Below, piece after piece: positions 35,252 to 42,958 of a stretch of DNA of 64,000 nt. The notes beneath the pieces are model-generated. The model was not told where the DNA came from. It did no database searches and saw only the letters and a program-made list of their open reading frames with translations. The position numbers and the translations under genes were made by a program. Each line of letters starts with the position of its first letter. The stretch's first letter is position 1. Source of the DNA: Labrys monachus (GTDB lineage Bacteria; Pseudomonadota; Alphaproteobacteria; Rhizobiales; Labraceae); assembly GCF_030814655.1 (NCBI RefSeq), contig NZ_JAUSVK010000001.1:5215001-5279000 (forward strand). The letters are read 5' to 3'.

Positions 35252-36057
35252 CCGCCTACCGTCCCGGCCCCATCGCCCTCGCCGCCGCGATCCTGATCGC
35301 GATCTTCCTGCTGATGCCGCTGCTGGCGGTCGTGCCGATCTCCTTCACGCCGGCGCGCTATCTGTCCATGCCGCGCGGCTCGCTCTCGCTCGTGCATTAT
35401 CGCGAGCTGTTCGAGAATCCCGACTGGGCGCAGAGCTTCTTCCTCAGCATCCGCATCGGCGTGGTGAGCAGCCTGGCGGCGACGACGCTGGCGACGCTGT
35501 TCGCCTTGGGCATCTGGATGTTCCGGCCGCGTTTCTCGGCCGCCCTCGTCGGGTTCGTGCTGCTGCCGATGATCGTGCCGCCGGTGGTCTCGGCGATGAC
35601 GCTCTATTTCCTGCTGACGGCCCTCTCGCAGGCCACCGGCTTCGTCGGATACGACACCTGGCTCGGCGTCGTCCTCGCCCATGTCGTGATGATCGTCCCC
35701 TTCGCGGTGGTGCTCATCCTTGTCGCCCTCGGCCAGGTCGACCGGCGCATCGACCTCGCCGCCCGCGGCATGGGCGCTGGGGTGGTGCAGCGGGCCTTCA
35801 GGATCATCCTGCCCAACATCAAATTCGGGCTCCTGACGGCCGCCCTGCTCTCCTTCGTGCTCTCCTGGGAAGAGATCGGCGTCACGCTTTTCATCACCAG
35901 CGTCAACGCCATCACTTTGCCGCGCCTGATGTGGAGCGGCGTGCACGACAATATCGATCCGGCCATCGCCGCGATCTCCGTCATCCTCATCGTCGTCACG
36001 ACCGTGATTCTGGTCGCACGCATGATCTTCGCCGGGCCTTCGCAGGAAAAGCACTGA
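35248..36057 (+). CDS. Polyamine-type ABC transporter, permease PotC-like
   Basis: The 269-residue permease has six hydrophobic segments and the coupling loop DLAARGMGAGVVQRAFRIILP. Marks of the PotC side are VPISFTPARYLSMPRGSLSLVHYRELF and LSFVLSWEEIGVTLFI. It is the last gene of the importer, and 449 bp to the next start hold a regulatory region. It is translated in coupling with the preceding permease. Confidence 0.92.
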   Translation: MTAYRPGPIALAAAILIAIFLLMPLLAVVPISFTPARYLSMPRGSLSLVHYRELFENPDWAQSFFLSIRIGVVSSLAATTLATLFALGIWMFRPRFSAALVGFVLLPMIVPPVVSAMTLYFLLTALSQATGFVGYDTWLGVVLAHVVMIVPFAVVLILVALGQVDRRIDLAARGMGAGVVQRAFRIILPNIKFGLLTAALLSFVLSWEEIGVTLFITSVNAITLPRLMWSGVHDNIDPAIAAISVILIVVTTVILVARMIFAGPSQEKH

Positions 36058-36419
36058 CCGGCGCAGGAGAGGCCGCGAGGGACGAGCATCCTCGGCCACA
36101 TCGATCGCAGATCGACCTTCCGATACTGCAGCGCATCGCACCGCGGCGGATGAACACCGGCGGCCTCGCGATCGGGGACCGGAACTGCTCTTATTCCACG
36201 CCCCCTGAATCCTTGGCCTGTTTTGACAGATTTTGCCAGATTGTGGACAACACCGACCCGACGGCCTCTCCGGCGGCCAGGCTGGTCCCGCCCTCCCATG
36301 ACACCACTCCCGTCGACCGCTCTTTCGCAATCCACGGCATATCGACGAGTGCGCCCTGCGACGGCAGCTCAGTTGCAGCGAGAGCGAGCCCCAACGGCAC
36401 CGGCGCCCCCCGAACTGTG

Positions 36420-36482
36420 TTGACAGCATGAAATGCCATGATAGATTTTGAAATAATATGAAAAGACATGCAAAGGCATGTC
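36420..36482 (+). promoter_or_regulatory. Promoter and operator of the polyol module
   Basis: TTGACA (36420-36425) with a 16-base spacer precedes TAGATT (36442-36447), a plausible sigma-70 promoter in an AT-rich stretch. About 18 bp downstream lies a perfect inverted repeat, GACATGC (36465-36471) and GCATGTC (36476-36482). Repression by the DeoR-type protein encoded at 42109 is a reasonable guess. The remaining 36058-36419 shows no supported gene. Confidence 0.5.
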
Positions 36483-36505
36483 GGAGGAATCCTTCGGAGA
36501 GGCCG

Positions 36506-37774
36506 GTGCATCAAGAGCCAGCTATCACATGGCTTCGGGCCTATGACGAACTGCTCGCCGGCTTGCCTGGCATGCTCGCGGGATCGCGCATGACGCTGTG
36601 CGGCATGGGGGCCTGCGTCGACGCCCGTATTTCGATGCACGACATGCCGGCCCTGGTGCAGGCCTCCGATCCCGGCGCGAGGGCCTTCGCGGACATGCTG
36701 ATGGACCGCGCCCGGCGCGGCGTCGGCGGCGAGATCCGTGTCGACTGGCGGCAGGGTCCGGCCTGGCTCGCCGCCCATGTGCCGATGCGCCACGCCCTGG
36801 GCGGCACCGGCCCGCAGGCGGCCTGGTCGATCGCAGCCGCCGGCGCCGACGCCCTCGTCGCGCTGGAGGACCGCAGCGCCCATATGCTGGCGCAGCTTCC
36901 GCCCGACATGCTCGTGGTCGAGAACGGCGCCGTCCGGCAGGCCGGCGAAGCATCGGCGCACGGCACGCCGCGGCCCGACATCTTCATCTTCGAATATACG
37001 GCGGGCATGCCCATCGGCGGCCTCGTCCCGACGCGCTCGTCGCGGATCATCGTGCGCTTCGACGATCTCGGCCTCGAAAACGACGAAGGCTTCTACGCGC
37101 TGACGCCGGACCTCGCCCGCAATGCCGGGGCCGGCCTCGTCTCCGGCTTCAACGCCCTGCCGGCCGACCGCCTCGATGACGCCGCCGGGCGCGTCTTCGC
37201 CCTGTCGCGACGCTGGCGCGCCAACGGGCTGCATACGGTGCATCTCGAACTCGCCGGCTACGACACCCCGCAGGCGCTTGCGAAAGTTCTCGACGCGTCG
37301 TCCGGCGCGATCACCTCGATCGGCATGAGCCATTCGGAATTCGTCGCGCTCTGCGGCCAGGCGGAAGACCTCTCCGCCGCCATGTGTGCCCTGGGCGACC
37401 GGCTCGGCATCGACCGGGTCTGCGTCCATGCCGACCATTGGGCGATGTCCGCCACGCTAGGCGATCCCGCGCGGGAGCGCGCCGCGCTGATGACGGGCTG
37501 CATCTTCGCGAGCGCCCGGGCGGCAGCGGGGCGGCCGGTCCTGCCGGCCGGCGTCGCGCCACAGGCCCTCTTCGCCCCCCTGCCCTATCCGCAGATCGAC
37601 AGGCGGGAACGCTGGACGCTCGCCGCCTGCGCCTCGCCCTATCTCGAACAGCCCGCCACGACGCTCGGCCTCGGCGACAGCTTCACCGGAGGCTGCCTGC
37701 TCGCGCTGGGCAGCCGCGCCGCATCCGCCGGCGGCGCGTCCGGCCGCCAGGAGGAACATGCCCTCCACGGATGA
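36506..37774 (+). CDS. ADP-dependent glucokinase/phosphofructokinase-family protein
   Basis: The 422-residue protein has a ribokinase-like fold with the pattern of the ADP-dependent sugar kinase family (PF04587), best known from archaea. Order of marks: GGTGPQAAWSIAAAGADALVAL (glycine-rich substrate loop), GAGLVSGFNALPADRLD, HTVHLELAGYDTPQALAKVL, ITSIGMSHSEFVALCG, and the C-terminal catalytic motif LGLGDSFTGGCLLALG with the general-base Asp. Whether ADP or ATP is the donor cannot be told. The GTG at 36506 is chosen because GGAGAGG precedes it; an ATG at 36458 lies within the promoter-operator region. It is the first gene of the polyol operon, so a polyol-derived ketose is a likely substrate. 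Confidence 0.72.
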   Translation: MHQEPAITWLRAYDELLAGLPGMLAGSRMTLCGMGACVDARISMHDMPALVQASDPGARAFADMLMDRARRGVGGEIRVDWRQGPAWLAAHVPMRHALGGTGPQAAWSIAAAGADALVALEDRSAHMLAQLPPDMLVVENGAVRQAGEASAHGTPRPDIFIFEYTAGMPIGGLVPTRSSRIIVRFDDLGLENDEGFYALTPDLARNAGAGLVSGFNALPADRLDDAAGRVFALSRRWRANGLHTVHLELAGYDTPQALAKVLDASSGAITSIGMSHSEFVALCGQAEDLSAAMCALGDRLGIDRVCVHADHWAMSATLGDPARERAALMTGCIFASARAAAGRPVLPAGVAPQALFAPLPYPQIDRRERWTLAACASPYLEQPATTLGLGDSFTGGCLLALGSRAASAGGASGRQEEHALHG

Positions 37775-37853
37775 CCGGAGAGATCGAGGCCGACCCCAAT
37801 CCCGCTCAGGGTGAGAAACTGCCGGCAAACGGCAGGCAACAAGGAGGAACGTC

Positions 37854-39185
37854 ATGAAAGTGCTGAAAACCATGCTTCTGGGCATGGTGACGTCGCTGGC
37901 GGCATGCTTCGCCGCGGGCTCGGCCATGGCCGAGACCACGCTGACGGTCGCCACCGTCAACAACAACGACATGGTGGTGATGCAGAAGCTCTCGAAGGAT
38001 TTCGAGACCAAGAACCCGGACATCAAGCTGAACTGGGTCGTGCTGGAGGAAAACACGCTCCGCCAGCGCCTGACCACGGACATTGCCACCCATGGCGGGC
38101 AGTACGACATCATGACCATCGGCCTGTTCGAGGCGCCGATGTGGGGACAGCGCGGCTGGCTGGCGCCGTTCGACAACGTGCCCGCCGACTACAAGCTCGA
38201 GGACGTCCTGCAGTCGGTGCGCGACGGCCTCTCCTATGGCGGCAAGCTCTACGCCCTGCCCTTCTACGCCGAAAGCCAGATGACCTTCTACCGCAAGGAC
38301 CTGTTCGACAAGGCTGGCCTCACCATGCCCGAACACCCGACCTGGAAGGACATCCAGGGCTTCGCGGCCAAGATCCACGATCCCGAGCACGGCGTCTACG
38401 GCATGTGCCTGCGCGGCAAGCCGGGCTGGGGCGAGAATGTCGGCCAGATCACGGACGTGGCCAATTCCTACGGCGCGAGCTGGTTCGACATGAACTGGAA
38501 GCCGCAATTCGACAAGCCGGCGTGGAAGGAAGCGCTGGAGACCTATGTCGGCCTCCTGAAGAAATACGGTCCGCCCGGCGCCGCCTCGAACGGCTACAAC
38601 GAGAACCTGGCCCTGTTCGCCAGCGGCAAATGCGGCATGTGGGTCGACGCGACCGTCGCGGCAGGCTCGCTCAACGATCCCAAGCTGAGCACGGTCGTCG
38701 GCAAGCTCGGCTATGCCTACACGCCCTACGGCAAGTTCGAGAAGGGCAACCACTATCTGTGGTCCTGGGCTCTCGCCGTTCCCGCCTCCTCCAAGTCCCA
38801 GGATGCGGCGAAGAAGTTCATCTACTGGGCGACGTCGCCGGACTACATCAAGCTGGTGGCGGACGCCAACGGCATCGTGACCGTGCCCCCGGGCACGCGC
38901 AAGTCGACCTACGACAACCCAGCCTATATCGCGGCGGCTCCCTTCGCCAAGATCACCCTTGACGCGATCCAGACGGCCAACATGCACGACGCCACCCAGG
39001 AGAAGGTGCCCTATACCGGCATTTCCTTCGTCGGCATTCCCGAATTCCAGGGCATCGGCACCGCCGTCGGCCAGGAATTCGCAGCCATCATCTCCGGCCA
39101 GAAGACGATCGACCAGGGTCTCGCGGCGGCCCAGGCCCTGACCCAGCGCGCCATGCGCCAGGCGGGCTACCCGAAGAAGAAGTAA
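37854..39185 (+). CDS. Sorbitol/mannitol-type ABC transporter, substrate-binding protein (SmoE/MtlE-like)
   Basis: The 443-residue protein has a signal peptide (MKVLKTMLLGMV...SAMAETT) and the SBP_bac_1 fold. The pattern TVATVNNNDMVVMQKLSKDFE, LNWVVLEENTLRQRLTTDIAT and YDIMTIGLFEAPMWGQRGWL is that of SmoE/MtlE polyol-binding proteins. The mature part also has LPFYAESQMTFYRKDLFD and GIPEFQGIGTAVGQEFAA. It would bind a hexitol or pentitol in the periplasm. AAGGAGG precedes the ATG at 37854. An intercistronic stem-loop follows the stop. Confidence 0.9.
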   Translation: MKVLKTMLLGMVTSLAACFAAGSAMAETTLTVATVNNNDMVVMQKLSKDFETKNPDIKLNWVVLEENTLRQRLTTDIATHGGQYDIMTIGLFEAPMWGQRGWLAPFDNVPADYKLEDVLQSVRDGLSYGGKLYALPFYAESQMTFYRKDLFDKAGLTMPEHPTWKDIQGFAAKIHDPEHGVYGMCLRGKPGWGENVGQITDVANSYGASWFDMNWKPQFDKPAWKEALETYVGLLKKYGPPGAASNGYNENLALFASGKCGMWVDATVAAGSLNDPKLSTVVGKLGYAYTPYGKFEKGNHYLWSWALAVPASSKSQDAAKKFIYWATSPDYIKLVADANGIVTVPPGTRKSTYDNPAYIAAAPFAKITLDAIQTANMHDATQEKVPYTGISFVGIPEFQGIGTAVGQEFAAIISGQKTIDQGLAAAQALTQRAMRQAGYPKKK

Positions 39186-39194
39186 GCCCGGCGC

Positions 39195-39218
39195 CGGCGG
39201 CCACCGCGTTGGCCGCCG
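39195..39218 (+). other. Intercistronic stem-loop after the polyol-binding protein
   Basis: The arms CGGCGGCCA (39195-39203) and TGGCCGCCG (39210-39218) form a perfect 9-bp stem with a six-base loop, ten bases after the stop. It lacks a T-run and is like the stems after the two ribose-type binding-protein genes. Differential mRNA stability is inferred. Confidence 0.55.
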
Positions 39219-39375
39219 CAGCCGAGATCAGCGACAACGGCGCGCCCAATCCTCCCGGGGCGCTCCGCAGGTGGTGCGGGCCGGATATCTCTCCCGGATT
39301 CGAGCCCGCACCGCCACTTTTGCGTCCCGGCAGAACCCGTGACATCAGACGTGCCAGCCCTCGAGGACTCCCCGC

Positions 39376-40266
39376 ATGGCAATCAGCATGATCTCCCGCC
39401 GCAAGGGGGTGGGTGTCGATACGCGTCCGCTGCTGGCCCCTTCGGTCATCCTGCTGCTGGTCTGGATGATCGTGCCGCTGGCGATGACCATATGGTTCTC
39501 GTTCCAATATTATAATCTGAACTATCTCGACCAGACCGGCTTCGCCGGCTTCGACAACTACCAGTACCTGCTGGAGGATCCCGGCCTCGCCAAGGCGATC
39601 CTCAACACGATCATCCTGGTCGTCAGCGTGCTGGCGATCTCCGTGGTGGTGGGCGTGATCGGCGCCGTCCTGCTCGACCAGCCGGTGTGGGGGCGCGGCC
39701 TTGCCCGGCTGTTCTGCATCGCGCCCTTCTTCGTCATGCCCACGGTGAGCGCGCTGGTGTGGAAGAACCTGCTGATGCATCCGGTGAACGGCCTCTTCGC
39801 CTGGATCTCGCGCTCTCTCGGCCTGCCGGTGATCGACTGGATGAGCGACCTGCCGCTCGCCTCGGTGATCATCATCGTGGCCTGGCAATGGATCCCCTTC
39901 GCCCTGCTGATCCTGCTGACCTCCCTGCAATCGCTCGACCGCGACCAGATCGAGGCGGCGCGCATGGACGGGGCCAACGGCCTGCGGCTGTTCGTCTACA
40001 TCACCCTGCCCCATCTCTACCGCGCCATCACCATCGTCGTGATGATCGAGACGATCTTCCTCCTCTCGGTGTTCGCCGAGATCCTGGTGACCACGGTGGG
40101 CGGCCCGGGCGACGCCTCGACCACCCTGCCCTACCTCATCTACAAGACCGCCCTGCTCGACAACGACATCGGCGGCGCGTCCGCGGGCGGCATGCTCGCC
40201 GTCGTGCTCGCCAACATCGTCGCCGTCTTCCTCGTCCGCACCATTTCCCACACGCTGGAGGACTGA
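39376..40266 (+). CDS. Polyol-type ABC transporter, permease (SmoF/MtlF-like)
   Basis: The 296-residue permease has six hydrophobic segments of the MalF type (BPD_transp_1). Marks are LAPSVILLLVWMIVPLAMTI, GFDNYQYLLEDPGLAKAILNT, and the ATPase-coupling loop QIEAARMDGANGLRLFVYITLP. A characteristic AEILVTTVGGPGDASTTLPYLIYK follows. It pairs with the next permease, whose start is three bases downstream. Confidence 0.9.
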   Translation: MAISMISRRKGVGVDTRPLLAPSVILLLVWMIVPLAMTIWFSFQYYNLNYLDQTGFAGFDNYQYLLEDPGLAKAILNTIILVVSVLAISVVVGVIGAVLLDQPVWGRGLARLFCIAPFFVMPTVSALVWKNLLMHPVNGLFAWISRSLGLPVIDWMSDLPLASVIIIVAWQWIPFALLILLTSLQSLDRDQIEAARMDGANGLRLFVYITLPHLYRAITIVVMIETIFLLSVFAEILVTTVGGPGDASTTLPYLIYKTALLDNDIGGASAGGMLAVVLANIVAVFLVRTISHTLED

Positions 40267-40269
40267 GCG

Positions 40270-41091
40270 ATGCGACCTTCCCTGCGATACCGGATGATCG
40301 TCACGGCGCTGTGCTGGCTCATGACCTTCCTCCTGTTCTTTCCCATCCTGTGGATGGCGATCACCGCCTTCAAGACCGAACAGCAGGCGATCGCAGCGCC
40401 GCCGCTGCTGTTCTTCCGGCCGACGCTCGGCAATTTCGAGGAGATCCTCGACAGCGCCGACTACCTGCATTTCTTCGCCAACAGCATCATCGTCTCGGTC
40501 GGCTCGACCCTGGCCGGCATCGTCATCGGCCTGCCGGCGGCCTATGCGCTCGCCTTCTTCCCGGGCAAGCGCAGCAAGGACCTCCTGGTCTGGATGCTCT
40601 CGACCAAGATGATGCCGGCCGTCGGCGTGCTCGTGCCGATGTATCTGATGTTCCAGTATCTCGGCCTGCTCGATTCGCGGATCGGCCTTCTCGGCCTCTA
40701 CACGCTCGTCAACCTGCCGATCATCGTGTGGATGCTGTTCACCTTCTTCAAGGACGTGCCCAAGGAGATCCTGGAGGCGGCCCGCATGGACGGCGCCGGG
40801 CCGCTGAAGCAGTTCGTCATGCTGCTCCTGCCGATGACCATGCCCGGCATCGCCTCCACGGCCCTGCTCTCCATCATCCTCTCCTGGAACGAGGCGTTCT
40901 GGAGCATCAATCTCACCGTCACCCAGGCGACGCCCCTCACCGCGTTCATCGCCCGCTTCTCCAGCCCCGAAGGCCTGTTCTGGGCCAAGCTCTCCGCCGC
41001 CTCGCTGATGGCGATCGGGCCGATCCTGGTCTTCGGCTGGCTGACACAGCGCCAGCTCGTCCGCGGCCTCACTTTCGGCGCGGTCAAATAG
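40270..41091 (+). CDS. Polyol-type ABC transporter, permease (SmoG/MtlG-like)
   Basis: The 273-residue permease has six hydrophobic segments of the MalG type. Marks are FFPILWMAITAFKTEQQAI, FANSIIVSVGSTLAGIVIGLPAAYALAFF, the coupling loop EILEAARMDGAGPLKQFVMLLLP, and SIILSWNEAFWSINLTVT. In SmoEFGK and MtlEFGK operons the next gene is an ATPase, but here an SDR gene follows and no ATPase is found in this module. The permeases must use an ATPase encoded elsewhere. Confidence 0.9.
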   Translation: MRPSLRYRMIVTALCWLMTFLLFFPILWMAITAFKTEQQAIAAPPLLFFRPTLGNFEEILDSADYLHFFANSIIVSVGSTLAGIVIGLPAAYALAFFPGKRSKDLLVWMLSTKMMPAVGVLVPMYLMFQYLGLLDSRIGLLGLYTLVNLPIIVWMLFTFFKDVPKEILEAARMDGAGPLKQFVMLLLPMTMPGIASTALLSIILSWNEAFWSINLTVTQATPLTAFIARFSSPEGLFWAKLSAASLMAIGPILVFGWLTQRQLVRGLTFGAVK

Positions 41092-41122
41092 TTCATCGTC
41101 CAATGCAAGGAAAGCATGCGTC

Positions 41123-41896
41123 ATGTATCTGAAGAAATTCGACCTGAGCGGACAGACCGCCTTCATCACCGGCGGCGGGCGCGGCATCGGCCTTTCCACC
41201 GCGGAGGCCCTGCTCGAATGCGGAGCGAAGGTCGTCATCTCCGATCTCGATCCGGCGGTGCTGGCGGCCGGGCGCGAGGAGCTGGCCGTCAAGGGCTGGA
41301 CGGTGGATGCGGTGCAGCTCGACGTCACCGATGCCGACGCGGTCGGCCGGGCGGCCCGCGAGGCCAATGAAAACCACGGCGCGATCGACATCCTCATCGC
41401 CAATGCGGGCATCGCCTGGCCGGACACCCCCGGCGAATCGATGTCGGACGAAGTCTGGCGCAAGGTGATCGACGTCGACCTCAACGGGGTCTACTGGTCC
41501 TGCCGCGAATTCGGCCGGGCCATGCTGGAGCGCGGCAAGGGCTCCATCGTCACCACCGGCTCGATGTCGGGCCTGATCTCCAACAAGCCGCAGCGCCAGG
41601 CCCACTACAACGCCGCCAAGGCCGGCGTGCATCATCTCACGCGCTCGCTCGCCGGCGAATGGGCCGAGCGGGGCGTGCGCGTCAACACGGTGGCGCCGAC
41701 CTATGTCGACACCGCGATGTCGCGCGGCGGCTTCGACAAGCCCGAGCTTTTTTCGGTCTGGATGGACTACACGCCGATGAAGCGCGTCGCCCGCTCCGAC
41801 GAGATCGCCGCCGCGATCCTGTTCCTGGCGAGCGATGCGTCGAGCGCGATGACGGGATCCCTGCTCGTCGTCGATTGCGGCTACACCATCTGGTAA
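41123..41896 (+). CDS. SDR polyol dehydrogenase
   Basis: The 257-residue enzyme is a classical SDR. Cofactor motif TGGGRGIG (residues 14-21) with Asp at the end of the second strand (VVISDLDP) indicates NAD preference. Other marks are IANAGIAWP, the catalytic Ser in TTGSMSGLI, and the Tyr-Lys pair in HYNAAKAGVHHLTRSLAGEW. The C-terminus CGYTIW resembles polyol dehydrogenases (sorbitol, galactitol, arabinitol type). It would oxidise the imported polyol to a ketose for the kinase encoded at the head of the operon. Confidence 0.87.
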   Translation: MYLKKFDLSGQTAFITGGGRGIGLSTAEALLECGAKVVISDLDPAVLAAGREELAVKGWTVDAVQLDVTDADAVGRAAREANENHGAIDILIANAGIAWPDTPGESMSDEVWRKVIDVDLNGVYWSCREFGRAMLERGKGSIVTTGSMSGLISNKPQRQAHYNAAKAGVHHLTRSLAGEWAERGVRVNTVAPTYVDTAMSRGGFDKPELFSVWMDYTPMKRVARSDEIAAAILFLASDASSAMTGSLLVVDCGYTIW

Positions 41897-41938
41897 GGCA
41901 CGGCCGGCATTCGTCGCGGTTCGATCGGACCGGGGGGC

Positions 41939-42043
41939 GTCATGCCAGGGCGCCCGACGGGCGAGCCCGGTGCCCATGGACATTGTCCTGCCGAGGTCAT
42001 GGTAATGGGCTCCGGCCTTCCGCTTCGCTCGAGCCGGAATGAC
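41939..42043. repeat. 105-bp palindromic dispersed repeat, copy 2
   Basis: This copy has the same length and layout as the element at 27906-28010: start GTCATGCC, inner block GCGCCCGACGGGCGAGCCCGG, and end CTTCCGCTTCGCTCGAGCCGGAATGAC (in parts). Differences are scattered, so the copies are not recent duplicates. It lies between the polyol SDR and the DeoR gene and could act as an intercistronic hairpin. Confidence 0.7.
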
Positions 42044-42108
42044 GCATTCTTCGATTCGATCTAAAACCGTGACGCTTTGAAACGGACCGGATTCCACGGG
42101 AGCCTGCA

Positions 42109-42951
42109 ATGGACGCCCCTGCCAAACGCGTCGAGATCATACCGGCCAAGCGCCGCGCCATGATTCTCGAACATCTGCGCATCAACGGCGCGGCGTCCAT
42201 CCAGGAACTGGCGGAGGCGATCGGCGGCTCGCAATCGACCATCCGGCGCGATCTCGAGCAGCTGATGGAGGGCGGCTATCTCGAACGCACCCATGGCGGC
42301 GCCCTGCTGGTGCCCCCGCTACAGGCGACGTTCGAGCGGGAATCCGCCATCAACGCCCATCTGCAGCGGGCGCAGAAGATCGCCATCGGCATCGAAGCCG
42401 CCCAGCGTCTGAACACGCGCGAAAGCGTCATCTTCGAGAGCAGTTCCACCGTGATGGAAGCGGCGCGGGCCGCGCTGACGCGTGACCTCACCCTCACCGT
42501 GGTGACCAACAGCCTCGACATCGCCCTGCTCGCCTCCGGCGTCCCGAGCTGGCGCGTGATCATGCCCGGCGGCACCATCCGCCCCGGCGGCTGGCGCGCG
42601 CTGACCGGCGAGCCGGGCGAGAGCTTCTTCCAGACCGTGCATGCCGATCTGTGCTTCACCGGCGCCTATGCGGTGACGGGAAACCTCCTCACCGATGCCG
42701 CGCTGGAAGTGGCCTCGCTCAAGCGGGCGATGATCCGCTCCGCCCGCCGGACCATCGCGCTCGTCGATAGTTCCAAATTCACGGCGCCGGCCTTCTCGAC
42801 CTTCTGCGACCTTTCCGCCATCGACGAGCTCATCACCGATGACGGCATCCTGCCGGAGCACCTGGCCTCGCTGCGATCCTACAACGTCAAGGTGACGGTG
42901 GTGCCCGTCAGGGACGTCCCGGAGGCAGGGCTGAAGCGGAATTCGGGCTGA
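42109..42951 (+). CDS. DeoR-family transcriptional regulator
   Basis: The 280-residue repressor has an N-terminal DeoR-type HTH: AKRRAMILEHLRINGAASIQELAEA, followed by SQSTIRRDLEQLMEGGYLERTHGGALL, which is the family signature. The C-terminal sugar-phosphate-sensing domain has SVIFESSSTVMEAA, VTNSLDIALLA and ALVDSSKF. Effectors in the family are usually phosphorylated sugars, here perhaps the product of the kinase at 36506. It closes the polyol module and probably binds the inverted repeat at 36465. Confidence 0.9.
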   Translation: MDAPAKRVEIIPAKRRAMILEHLRINGAASIQELAEAIGGSQSTIRRDLEQLMEGGYLERTHGGALLVPPLQATFERESAINAHLQRAQKIAIGIEAAQRLNTRESVIFESSSTVMEAARAALTRDLTLTVVTNSLDIALLASGVPSWRVIMPGGTIRPGGWRALTGEPGESFFQTVHADLCFTGAYAVTGNLLTDAALEVASLKRAMIRSARRTIALVDSSKFTAPAFSTFCDLSAIDELITDDGILPEHLASLRSYNVKVTVVPVRDVPEAGLKRNSG

Positions 42952-42958
42952 GCGCCGC

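Noticed and set aside
39088-41484. Minus-strand frame of about 798 codons under the polyol permeases
   Set aside because: The strongly charged His/Asp/Glu/Arg composition is typical of the complement of hydrophobic membrane-protein genes; no domain is visible.
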